In this document: positions 32,901-43,800 of the stretch, in pieces
Position numbering within the stretch: the first letter of the stretch is position 1
How the letters are laid out: each line of letters starts with the position of its first letter
NCBI RefSeq assembly: GCF_000005505.3
Contig: NC_016132.3
Span: 39,198,914-39,262,913 of the forward strand
DNA: 64,000 nt
Reading direction: 5' to 3'
From: Brachypodium distachyon
Lineage: Eukaryota; Streptophyta; Magnoliopsida; Poales; Poaceae
Notes under the pieces: model-generated
Told to the model about the DNA's origin: nothing
Databases searched by the model: none
The model's input: only the letters and a program-made list of their open reading frames with translations
Made by a program: the position numbers and the translations under genes

Positions 32901-33793
32901 AAGTTCTGCTCTTGTTGCTCTTAAACTCCTCCAGAAGTGAGGGCATTAGATTCCCATCCATCTTTCCAACCAGATCTGGATTCCATGAACCAAATGAACC
33001 ACCAAAATTTCTCATGCCTGATGCAAAGCGCATGCTGCGTTCACCATGCCTAAGTGGACTGCCAGATGCAACAGGTGAAGAGGGGAGAACAGGACTCGTC
33101 AAAGGACTTCCAGCATAACCAAGGCCAAAACCAAGGTTTCCGTAGCAGCCATAGTTCTTCTGTGACTGAAGCAACGGGCTAAGACAAGCTTTCTGAGGAC
33201 CAAGTAAATCCATGTAGGAACTTCCCAGAAGACCACTGGCCATGTAAGGATCTTCATAACTAGCCGCAACTTGGGCAGCAAGATACTGAACATATGCTGG
33301 ATCGATAGGCATCTGAAGAGCATTTGCTCCAGTTGGACTTCCAATTCCATTGTAGCTGAGAAAGTTAGAGGCACCAGCTAAATTTTGCCTAGAAGATAAA
33401 TTCCCTCCCGGAGATCTCGAACCGATCCTAGGGGAAGCAAAGCCAGACCCAACAGACGAATTGTCAGATGATATGAAATTACCAGCATTCATCTGATTTC
33501 TCATCATAGAAGAATTAGCGGAATTTGCAGAATACCCCTCAGGTGCCCTGAATTGTCCTTGCTCAGGACGTTTCATGTAGGAGTGCTGCTGATTGCCATT
33601 TGATTGATCACCATGTCGATCAAAGAGAAACCTATTGGCATTATCAACATCCTGGTAGAGCTTAGACTGGTCCATATTTTGACCATTACCAGCCCTAGAT
33701 GATGACAGGTTCATCCCAGATAAAGCAGCTACCAGATCATCAGGTTCACCAACAGCAGATGAACTGCGGCGGAAGGAAGACGAGCCACCATTA
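29959..33793 (-). pseudogene. Pumilio-family RNA-binding protein, 5' end lost
   Basis: PUF proteins bind UGUA-containing 3' UTRs and repress or destabilise mRNAs. Eight exons remain, all with GT-AG borders and matching phases: 33793-32861, 32220-32079, 32009-31902, 31398-31186, 31081-30971, 30567-30373, 30280-30106, 29999-29959 (TGA). They encode about 638 residues: part of the Ser/Gly-rich N-terminal region (SFRRSSSAVGEPDDLVAALSGMNLSSSRA), then the Pumilio repeat domain with recurrent (Y/F)GN(Y/H)V(V/I)Q-type recognition helices ([80 protein letters not shown]). Homology ends at 33793, where no splice acceptor exists and CACTA-derived sequence begins. The first several hundred residues and the promoter are missing from the window. 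A short product from Met 33714 is possible if a new promoter is used. Confidence 0.9.
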
Positions 33794-33849
33794 CTTTTTT
33801 TTTATCATAAACAGCTCTCATCCAGCCACGGCTGGACCTACATGTCGTC

Positions 33850-34297
33850 ACGTCGATGCCACTCCATGCCATCAACTCTTATCCCAGCATGTATATCCCA
33901 ACTTATATAGCAACCGTACCAATAAACATCAACTAATTTGTTAACCAACAGCATGTATATATCAACAGCATGTATATATCATATAAAACACCTAATTTGC
34001 TAAGTAAGAAGTATTCAGTTAAGCCCTAACACCTAACCAACAGCATGTATATAATTAACATCAACTAATTTGCTAACCAACAACATGTATATAATTTGCT
34101 AGCATGTATATATGACACCATCTAATAATCATCTAATATATGACAGCATATAAACAGCAACTAATTTGCTAACCCTAACCCTAACAACAACTAATTTGCT
34201 AACTTAACAGCAACTAATTTGCTAAATTAACAGCAACTAATTTTCTAATCCTAACAACAGCAATTTAGGGTTAACCCTAACCCTAATTCAGTTAACC
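33850..34297. repeat. AT-rich repeats with telomere-like CCCTAA runs
   Basis: Between the transposase stop and the Pumilio break the sequence is low complexity. AACTAATTTGCTAA recurs about six times (near 33930, 34066, 34158, 34189, 34211), CAGCATGTATATA four or more times (33951-34090). Plant telomere-type words (CCCTAAA relatives, here CCCTAA) stand in runs: AACCCTAACCCTAAC at 34171-34185 and TTAACCCTAACCCTAA at 34271-34286, with another at 34292-34303. Confidence 0.8.
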
Positions 34298-37200
34298 CTA
34301 ACCTTTGTAGTTTTCTTGTGAAGTAACTCCGTCCACTCCAACAATGCTTTTTTTCTCTCTTCTTACTACGACGCGGTCTTTATTTACCGGGTCGTCTATG
34401 TAGAAAACTTGCTTGCATTGTTTAGCAAAGACCCGTGGTTCCTCTCTTGCCGGGATTTTTCTCACGTCAACTTGTTCACGAGGGATCACAGGAGGTAGCA
34501 CCATCGTCGTGAACCTGTGACTTTCTTCTTTATCACCTTTGGTCCATCTTACACGGAACATTGGGATCTTTGTGATCGAGTACTCCAATTCCCAGATCTC
34601 CTCGATAACGCTGAAGAATGCTTTGGTTTTGCTGTTGTCGTCGGTCGCGGTCTCAGAAGTCATGACTACACCACTATTTTGATACGTGCTTTTACGGTCC
34701 TGAAACGCAGTGTAGAAGTTATAACCGTTGATCACATATGATTGCCAAGTAGAGACATGGAACGCAGGTTGCCGTGAAAAACATGCAACTGTCTCTTCTG
34801 ATAGATTGGTTGTCTCCCTGCCGTACCAATAATTCTTCAGCCACGTTGTGAATGTTTTATTGTGCTCCCAGTGGAGCCAGACTTCTCCTCTTTTAGGGTT
34901 TTCATTTCGCAGTTGTTCCATGTGCATTTCCTGATAAGGCCGGCAGCAATCGACAGTTTGCAACACAACCAAATATGCTCTTTCAAAGTCAGCTTCCCTT
35001 CATCTTCCATAGACATTAAGGTATGTATGTCCAAAGCCACCTTAGCCATCGAGCTTGTCCTTGTGCCGTGATTCAGGAACGCCTATTGATTTCTGATCGG
35101 CCAACCAATCCGTGCAGAACTCGATGCACTCTTCTGCCCTAAAGCCTTCCACGATGCTACCTTCCGGATGCGATCTGTTACGAACTTACCGCTTTAGAAC
35201 CCCGTTGTATCATTCAGGGCCATACATGTTATGCAGGACCGAGGGCCCTAGGGACAAGATCTCATCGCATATGTGGATCATTAGATGGACCATGATATCG
35301 AAGAATGATGAAGGGAAGAACATCTCGAGCTCGCACATAATCTGTATTATACTATCCTTCAGTATCTGGCATCGTCTAACGGTGATTGACTTTTGCGAGA
35401 TGCTGTCAAAGAAGTCAAAAGCTTCATGATTGTCTCCCTTACGTGCGGCTCCATGATACCTCTGATTGCGACTGGAAGTAACTGAGTGAGTATGACATGG
35501 TTGTCGTGAGACTTCATTTCAGATAGCCTGTGACTCTTCATGTCAACTTGATGCTTGATGCTCGACGAGTAGTTCGATGGGACTTTAATGCCCTACAGGC
35601 ACTAACACATCCTATGCAACTCGTCTTTGTACAGGTCGTAACATGCAAGACAACACCGCGTGGTCACTGTCACGAAACCATTCTTGTCGGCTGCCGACAC
35701 TTGATCTTTGTCCCACAACTCTTTCCTGATAGACATGAGTTCCAGGTCATTCCGTGCATTGGGTCTATCTTTCGTCTTCTCTGGAATGTTCATCAACAAC
35801 CCCAGCACCCTGTCGCATACATTTTTCTCCACGTGCATGACATCTATGCTGTGGCGGCATTCTAAATGTGCCTAGTACTCCAGGTCCCAGAATACGGACC
35901 TCTTTTTCCGCACGACGCCTTCAGGTTCCTTATATTTCTACGCAGCAATCTTTCCGGGGACAACCTCAAGATCGTTCACAATTTCGAGTATTTGCATACC
36001 AGACTTCTCATTCGGCACTGTCCCGTGCTCCGTCTTCCCATCGAACCTTTCCTTGTCATCCCTCCAAGGGTCTTTAGCATCCAACCACTTTCGGTGGCCC
36101 ATGTAAACAATTTTGGATGAAGCGGACAACTTCTCCGATGTCGTGTTTTCCCCGCACTTTGTACAGGCCTTGTACCCATGTGTCACCTGCCATGAAGTAT
36201 TTCCATTCGTGGGGTAGTCATGCACGCAGGTCAGAAGCGCTGCTCTCATCGTGAAGTACTCCCTCCTGTTTGCGTCCCAAACCACTCTGCCAGGGTTCCA
36301 AAGCTGCTTCAGCTCATCTTTCACTAGCTGCAGATACACATTTAGGTCAGCTCCCGGCTGCTTTGCACCCTGTATGAGCATGCACATGTGGATGTACTTT
36401 CTCTTCATGATTAACCATGGAGGAAGGTTGCAGACAAACAAGATCACTGGCCATGTGCTGTGCTTGTTGTTCATGTTTCCGTAAGGATTTATCCCGTCAG
36501 TGCTGAGACCGAGCCTCAGGTTTCTGGGCTCTGCCCCGAAATCTAGAAATGCCGTGTCGAAGTTCCTCCACTGAGTCCCATCGGCGGGGTGTCTTAGGAC
36601 TCCAGCTTCCTCCACACGGTAGTGCCCGTCAGGATCGAATGCAGCCTGCGCCGGATCGTGATAGACGAGATACCTCGCGTCCTTAACGTTCTGCATCCAA
36701 CGCTCAACTCGGCCACCTGCCGTAAGATACCAGACAGTCTTTGCTGGCCTGCCCTTCATCACTTCTTCCCCATCGTCTTCGCCAGCTGTGGCGTTTTTCT
36801 TCTTGTATCTCGATGCACCGCATAATGTGGCAGCTCTCATGGTTCTCTTACTCTCCAATGTATACCATGCAGTCGTTTTGACATGAATGATGTTTCACGC
36901 AATATAATCCAAGCGGGCACGTAATCTTCTTCGCCTCGTATTTGCTCTTGGGCAACTTGTTTGGCTGTGGAAAAACCGAAGTAAGGTAACTCAACAAGTT
37001 CGTGAAGCCCTTGTCTGACCAGTATGATGCTGCCTTCAGCCTCAAAAGTTCGAGCGTCGTTTCGAGCACGTTGTTTTCTTCGCCAGCTCCATCATACAAG
37101 GATGTGTTTGCGTCCTCCAACAATTTTTTGAACTGAGCAGACTCTGTCTCATCTTCGGGGTCCTCCAGCTGGTCCCGTAGGTACGGGTCATCTAGCATTT

Positions 37201-37396
37201 CGGCAATCCTGCCACGTGGAGCTCCTTCACCTTCCACATTAGCCTCCTCATCGACCATTATTTCTTCCTCGAAATCATTCGCCAGATCATACCGCAGGAC
37301 ATCATCACTGCATTCATCACTGATGTAACCATTCATCAGTAACGGTCGCGTGTGCCCACGATTATCAGTAACGGTCGTCCGAACCCCAACCGACAC
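34298..37396 (-). pseudogene. TNP2-type transposase of the second CACTA
   Basis: Blocks on the minus strand in order: 37396-36848 (RGRIAEMLDDPYLRDQLEDP, LTSVFPQPNKLPKS, CPLGLYCVKHHSCQNDCMVY); after a one-base shift, 36858-35938, the Transposase_21 domain (GRPAKTVWYL, NLRLGLSTDGINPYGN, LPPWLIMKRKYIHMCMLIQG, HDYPTNGNTS); 35838-35602 (MHVEKNVCDRVLGLLMNIP); 35541-35359 (LSEMKSHDNHVILTQLLPVAIRG); 35350-35000 with the IHICDEILSLGPSV block and stops; and 34972-34298, the C-terminal DUF4218/DUF4216-type region (YQEMHMEQLR, TWQSYVINGYNF, VFYIDDPVNKD). Compared with the first CACTA it keeps the catalytic region but shows no ULP1 domain. Frameshifts and stops make it non-functional. Confidence 0.88.
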
Positions 37397-37657
37397 TGAT
37401 AATCGTCACGGTTTAATTAGACTGGGCAGAGCCGCAGCTGGTCGCGCCGCGTGTCCGCCAGAAACCGACCGCCACTGATGTAACTCGCGAGCTATGATTG
37501 TTCATCAGTGGTGGTCGCCTGGACGGGGACGGGCAGAGCCCGCTCTGTTCATCAGTAACGGTCACAGCCGCGACCGACATTGATGTTGTTCATCAGTAAC
37601 GGTCACGCCGGACCCGTTACTGATGTGCCGTTGCATATAGACCGTTTTGTAGTAGTG

Positions 37658-40400
37658 ACAGACTACCAAAATTTGTAGCAACCAATGAAATGAAAACCAA
37701 AGTATTGTTGGCTGCCAAAATTTTGTTGGGCATACGTTTGGACACTACGTATCTGTGGGGGTGAAAGGCTCGCTTAATTTCACCTGCACTGCTATATGCA
37801 CAAGAGGTTAATTAGTTAATAGTTACTCCGTACTTAAGTAACTCGTGTTTGTGGCGGTGCCATCGGGGCAAAGCTAGCTAGCTAGCGATCAAATTAAATC
37901 ATTGAGTGGCGCATGCGCGCGATCGATCGATAGAATGGATCCAGTGCATGCAATTGCGTGGGGATATATATGTCGAGTAGAGCCAAAAATCGATTTGGAA
38001 ATGTAGCAGCGATCGAGAGATCTCGCCAGTGCTCTATACAGTAGAGAGGTTGTTGGCAAAGTTGAACATGTGAGCAGACGACATGGATGGATGGTAGAGA
38101 ACTAGAGATGGATGGATCCATGCATGAGGCGACAAACAACCGTATGACGGGCCCACGCACCAGCACCGTATACGTCCTCCTCTACGTACCCGTATACGTG
38201 CATGCATGTTTCCTAGTACCAGTAGCATTTCTTGCTCTTGCTTTGCATGCATGTGACATGCTCTCTCTGGCTTTTAACCATATGCATGCAATCTATAAAC
38301 TTATATAATTGAACTTTTAAAAGTTTGACGCAGGACAAAAATAAAACGTACTTTTTATTAAGTGTCGAAATATTGCATTTCAGACGTATTTTAGTATATA
38401 TAGGTATGTGCATTTTTAGATAAATTTGAGTCCCGCGTGGAAGTATTGTAAATATGGTTTGAAGCGAGGGAGTAGAATTTAATTAAAAGGAGGAAAATCT
38501 TCCGACGGACACGTACGTGCTAGCTGCCTGTCTGCCTTGGTGAAGGTACTAGGGAGGAGAGACTGTCATTTTCGAAAACAGAGTGACGTACGTACAGTGT
38601 GTGTTCCTAGCTTAGCTAGCTTGCATGTGCACATGCGATAATTAATCCAATAATCCTAGTGTCAACGTCGTAAGGAACAATGCTAAACAACTTCGGCCGC
38701 TCACAAGGTATACACGGAACATGCACAAGCGAGCTTAATTAATTCCCTGCGGAAAGTTTCATTAATTAGACTTGCAGATTCGAAATATGATCTACTCCCT
38801 CCGATTCTAAATTATTGTCGAAATATTACATGTATCTAGACGCTTTTTAAAAATAGATACATCCATATTTATGCATATTTGAGTCAAGAATTTAGGATCC
38901 GAGGGGTAAAATATTTTGTTTTGCACCCTTACCTTGCGATAGCCTTTTCCCATTTAGTGAAACTTCCTCCAGGTTAATTACCCCGTTTAAGGATTTTGTC
39001 AGGGCATCAACAATGATAGAGTCGGTTCTGACTCTTCACGTCATTTACAGTCGGTGACAAAATAACACACATAATGGGTTGTGTTTCCAGACATACTATA
39101 AATGATTTGTTAGTACCAAATAGGACGGCGATGCACAATGAGATAAATATGGTGACTCTTAGCTGAATCTTAGTTGATTCTTGTCTTATCAGTCAGACTC
39201 TTTACGAAGAGTCGGTTCTTTTCTCTCTCATATTTCTCTTTCTTCCACGTCAACAAATTGCAAATAAGATTCAGTAAAAAGTACTCTTTGCGTTGGGGAT
39301 GGAGGTCGAACTGGCTACGGCTCAGCTCCTAAACTCCGCCACTAGCTAGGTCAGCTGAGAACTAGTTGTAGGTTGCTTCTAGAAGCCACACATGCAACAT
39401 ATTTATGTTCATGTAGTACTGGAGTACATGTCAATGTGATTCTAGAGGAGGAAGGAAGGAAGCAGGAATTAAGGAGATGTTTATGGAAGCTATATATACA
39501 TATAGTGATCGATACAGGCGAATGGAGTCAACTGCCCATGGCACGAACGAGACGTTGCATGAGAGCGATTGCGTTTCTTCCTTTCCTGTACAATTCGGTT
39601 GGGCTGTTTGATTAATTAACTGATTGGTTAGCAGATGCTTGCCGTCTAAGCTCGGCACGGAAGGTAATAGTACGTGTGCTCCCACTGTACCTGGAAGAAG
39701 AAAGAAAGGGAACCATCCACATTATTAAAAATGACAGCCCAACCAACGGACAATTGCACACTTCCACCCCGCCCCTTTCCGAAATTCTTTAATTGTTTCT
39801 ACCATGCACTTTCTTTCATTCATGCACCTTTTTCTTTGATTGATCCAGCGCGCGGTACTCTTTTTTTGGTAGAATCAGTGAAGGAGCCAGGGTTTAAGCT
39901 GGGGAGGAGGGGTAAAATTTAAATAAAGAGCAATTGAGACTGAATGGGGGCAAAGATTTTTGCAGTTCATACTAAATCGAAATCGAAAGGAATACTAAAT
40001 ATACCATTGATACATAAACATTGATAGGGGAGGCCAAGTAGCGACTACAAAATACTGGTTTTTTCTGAGCGCACCATCTCATAACGCTTACATAACGGTT
40101 ATTTAGGAGGTCGTGCACTAAAAACTTTTTTGGCGTGAAGACCTACCAAACTGTGGCAAAGCCACCTCCCATCGACCCTTGCACTCACATAACGGTTTTT
40201 CCCGTCCCGACCTGTAAAACTCTCCAAATTTCAACGAATTTGGAAAACACAAGAAAGAATGACATAAGAAGCACAACTTTAAAGAAATGTGAAGGAAAAA
40301 TACATATCTTCCATACATCTTAGGATGCTTTTGCAAGTTGCAATTCAGTTGCAAGAGTTCTCTTTGCTTTTCATCCTCTCTCTCTCTAAATCTCTCTTTC
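37658..40400. other. Gene-free intergenic region
   Basis: No gene found on either strand. It holds the MITE at 38795-38906, an eroded relative near 38340-38470 (CGAAATATTGCATTTCAGACG...AGCGAGGGAGTA), and AT-rich sequence with GCATGC-rich stretches around 38090-38300. The region 37658 to about 37740 just outside the CACTA terminus gives no hint of the missing Pumilio 5' exons. Confidence 0.6.
38795..38906. mobile_element. Stowaway MITE
   Basis: CTCCCTCCGATTCTAAATTATTGTCG at the left, CAAGAATTTAGGATCCGAGGGG at the right, TA on both sides (38793-38794, 38907-38908). 112 bp. Confidence 0.88.
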
Positions 40401-40843
40401 AGTCTCGCTGTCACCACACACTCTCTCTTGTCTTAAAACCGCATCAACTTCTCTCATCTTCCCTTCTGTTGTTTCTTGTTTCTCCACCCGCCTCGCCTCC
40501 TCTTTGCTTCGCGGCATCTACCTCCGGCGATCTCCCCACGGCCCACCACTTCCTCCAAGATCGAGGTACCCGCCCCCTTCTTCCTCCCCGGATTGCGCCT
40601 TCTCCAACACGGCCGCCCCAAATTGGCCCACCTCCTCTGCTTCCTCTCCGATGCAGGGCAGCGGCGGCGACGATGCGCTGCGGCGGCCAAGGGAGGCGGG
40701 CTCCGGTTACCCCGCGGAGGTTCGCGTGTCGCTGCTTTAGGTAGCAAGATCTTCTTCTTCTTCTTCTTCTTCCCCTCCGGCGACTCGCGTGCGCCTGACC
40801 TGCTGCTCCGCGGAGGCGGCGGTCTTCCGGCAGCGGAGGAGAG
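40401..40843 (+). promoter_or_regulatory. Promoter and 5' leader of the ABC transporter gene
   Basis: Pyrimidine-rich leader (CTCTCTCTAAATCTCTCTTTC near 40377-40400; TTCTCTCATCTTCCCTTC near 40450) followed by GC-rich sequence up to the ATG at 40844, and a (CTT) microsatellite at 40751-40773. No TATA box is evident; the start of transcription is not defined. Confidence 0.5.
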
Positions 40844-43800
40844 ATGCCGTCTCTGCAGCTGCTGAAGCTGACCGAGCATGGGCGGGGGCTCCTGGCGTCC
40901 AGGAGGTGCTTGCTTTGCTTAGCTCAGAAGCTTTGTCTTTACCCCTTCTTTAATCAATTCTCCCAATTATGCTCTGAAGTCTGAAAGACGCAATCTTGAT
41001 TTGGTTCCTGTCAATTTTTGGGGTGGTAAACAGGAGAACCCTGGCTGTTGTTTCCGGGGCGCTGGTCGCTGGCGGGGCTTTAGCGTATGCGCGGTCGGCC
41101 CGAGGCCGGAGGAGGAGAAGCGGTTCGGAAGGTGGTGATGATGGTGATGCATTGGCGAGGAATGGGGGAAGGTTGGGTCAAAATGGTGTGGATGGTAGGT
41201 TGGCTGGGACGAAGCGGAGGAAGAGTGCTTTGAAATCTTTGCATTTCCTGGCTGCTATCCTGCTCAAGAAGATTGGCCCGAATGGCACGCGCTACCTTCT
41301 TGGCTTGATGTTAACAGCCGTAAGTTTTGCCAATTTTCTTGTGCTGCTGCATTTGTTTCGATTTCCTTTTGGGGAAGTTCAGAATTAGTAGTACACCGTA
41401 AGTACTGTCAATGTTTTTACCTTGCCTGAATAAGTGAACAGCTAGCTTTCATCGTTAGACAATAATTAAGTCCTTTTTTCTGATCTGTGGACAAAAAGAC
41501 AAGGACTTTTGTGACCATCGGTCTTGTCTGCAATCATGCTGGTCCTGCAAGTGAAAAACCCAACATTGAGCATACTGGCTGGATCTGTGACACTTACTCT
41601 ACTTTCTTATCGGCGGCATGCAAATTGATAACTTCATGGTGGATATAGCAAGTTTGAAAACGTCCAATTTTGTTATATTTGCAGTGCCATGGTGGCATGG
41701 TGCAAGCTAATACGCTTTTCCTATGTTTACTTGGTGATAACTGAAATGGCTAAGCTTACTTGTGTGCTTACATGTAGTAAAATGCTATAAATGTCTTTAT
41801 TTTGTCCATTCTCTATACAATGTAATACATGGATACTACTATTATACAAGGACACTGATACTACTACATTCCATTGGATTTTAAAATGGCATTTGAAGTT
41901 TTAGTAAGTAATTAGTGATTGGAAACATTACTCCTGTATGTTTTTTTTTCAGGTGCTGCGTACTGCTGTGGGGCATAGATTAGCAAAAGTACAAGGCTAC
42001 TTGTTTAAAGCAGCATTTCTTCGGCGTGTTCCAACCTTTACGCGCCTAATTATAGAAAATCTAATCTTATGCTTTCTCCAGTCAGCAGTATACCAGACCT
42101 CAAAATACTTAACAGGGTCTTTGAATTTGCGCTTCAAGAAAATTTTAACAGACCTCGTCCATGCTGATTATTTTCAGGTACATCAGTTGATCAATTTTGA
42201 TTATGTAGATAATTTTTCAAATTTCCGCCTATCAATGTGCTGATATGATTTCTCTCGAAATAATAATAAAATGGGAGTGATATGGTTCCAGTTGGTCTGG
42301 TCGAGAGGATTATATCATAGATTATAATAACCATTGACTTAAGAGTATTGACAGTGCTTCGAAGATAACAGCTGATGGAAGGAGAACGGTCGTGTATTTT
42401 GTCGCTGGCTGTTTATATCATTAAAAATACTAAACTAAACTGTAGATTACCGGGGGATCACTGATCCAATCTTCATGTTACCAATACTTTTTATTTGATA
42501 TGGCCACTGTCATTTATGTGATATGTTAGTTAGCTGTAATAGTATTAGGTTCTCCATGAAGAAATTTCCTTACTGTTTCTTCTAGTTCAACATTCCGTTT
42601 GCCTGTAAATTATTCTTCCTCTCTCCCTCTATGGTGTTGTGAATTTCCCGTGCTAGTTGAATTTGCTTCCTCTATTTAATTGTGTGATATAGTGACATGG
42701 CAGCAGTTACTTTCATGCAATTCAGCCTCAGGTCATCATTTTCTTTTTCTTATTTGATCTTGAACTTGGGATCATTCAAGTTTATTTTCTTCTTTCTCAA
42801 GTCCAACTATAAAAACACATCAGATTTACATGGTGGATGCACCGATTTACAACTTCCAGAACACTTGTTAACCAATAGTTTGGTTAATTAGCTTGATAGG
42901 TTTTCTTTTTGAAATACAGTGTTAATAAGATATCGTGTTGTTTTTTCTTCTGTGACCAGAATATGGTTTACTACAAGATCTCACACGTGGATCATCGAAT
43001 ATCAAACCCAGAGCAAAGGATTGCGAGTGATATTCCAAAGTTCTGTTCTGAACTTAGTGAACTTGTACAGGATGATTTGGCTGCAGTTGCAGAAGGGTTG
43101 ATATATACCTGGCGTCTCTGTTCTTATGCTAGTCCAAAATACATGATTTGGATTCTGGTAATTATTGATAGATAATTTCAATTGCTGTAATTCATCTAGT
43201 AGTTTATGATCTAAAGATAATACCCTTGCTGTGAGGAGTGCTGCTCAATTTTGATATATTTTGCTTCCGTGGTGTTTCTGCAATTTATTAAGATGCAAAA
43301 TTCTTTCAGGCATATATACTAGTTGCTGGTGGAGCAATTAGAAATTTCACTCCTGCTTTTGGAAAACTGAAATCCACAGAGCAGCACCTAGAAGGGGAGT
43401 ATCGTCAACTCCATTCACGCTTAAGAACTCATGCTGAGAGTGTGGCATTTTATGGTGGCGAGAACAGAGAAGCATCTCATATTATGCAGCGGTTCAAGGC
43501 ACTTGTTAGGCACTTGAATCATGTAATCCATGAAAACTGGTGGTTTGGCATGATTCAAGATTTCTTTCTGAAGTACTTTGGTGCCACTGTAGCAGTTGTC
43601 CTAATTATCGAACCGTTCTTCTCTGGCGACCTTAGACCCGATTCATCTACCCTAGGAAGGGCTGATATGTTGAGTAATCTTCGATACCACACAAGCGTCA
43701 TCATATCATTGTTTCAGTCTCTCGGGACCCTCTCTATCAGTACTAGGCGTTTAAACATCCTGAGGTAATTCCATCTGTTACGAAAACTATTGACAGCACT

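Larger units (their letters stand above)
33794..37657 (-). mobile_element. Second CACTA transposon, one end deleted
   Basis: The right border is a good CACTA terminus: minus-strand CACTACTACAAAACGGT at 37657. Next to it (37320-37640) are subterminal repeats with CATCAGTAACGGTCG and ATCAGTGGTGGTCG. The transposase reads leftward. No matching terminus occurs near 33794; there the element meets the broken Pumilio exon. About 3.9 kb remain. Confidence 0.88.

Noticed and set aside
34169..34303. True interstitial telomere
   Set aside because: The CCCTAA runs are only two or three units each and lie in AT-rich repeats of the transposon; too short for a telomere fusion.
37658..40400. Missing Pumilio 5' exons beyond the CACTA
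   Set aside because: Minus-strand reading of this region shows no Ser/Gly-rich Pumilio N-terminal sequence and no matching splice donors.
40454..40879. Arg/Pro-rich minus-strand frame before the ABC gene
   Set aside because: Shadow of the GC-rich 5' leader and first exon of the plus-strand gene.
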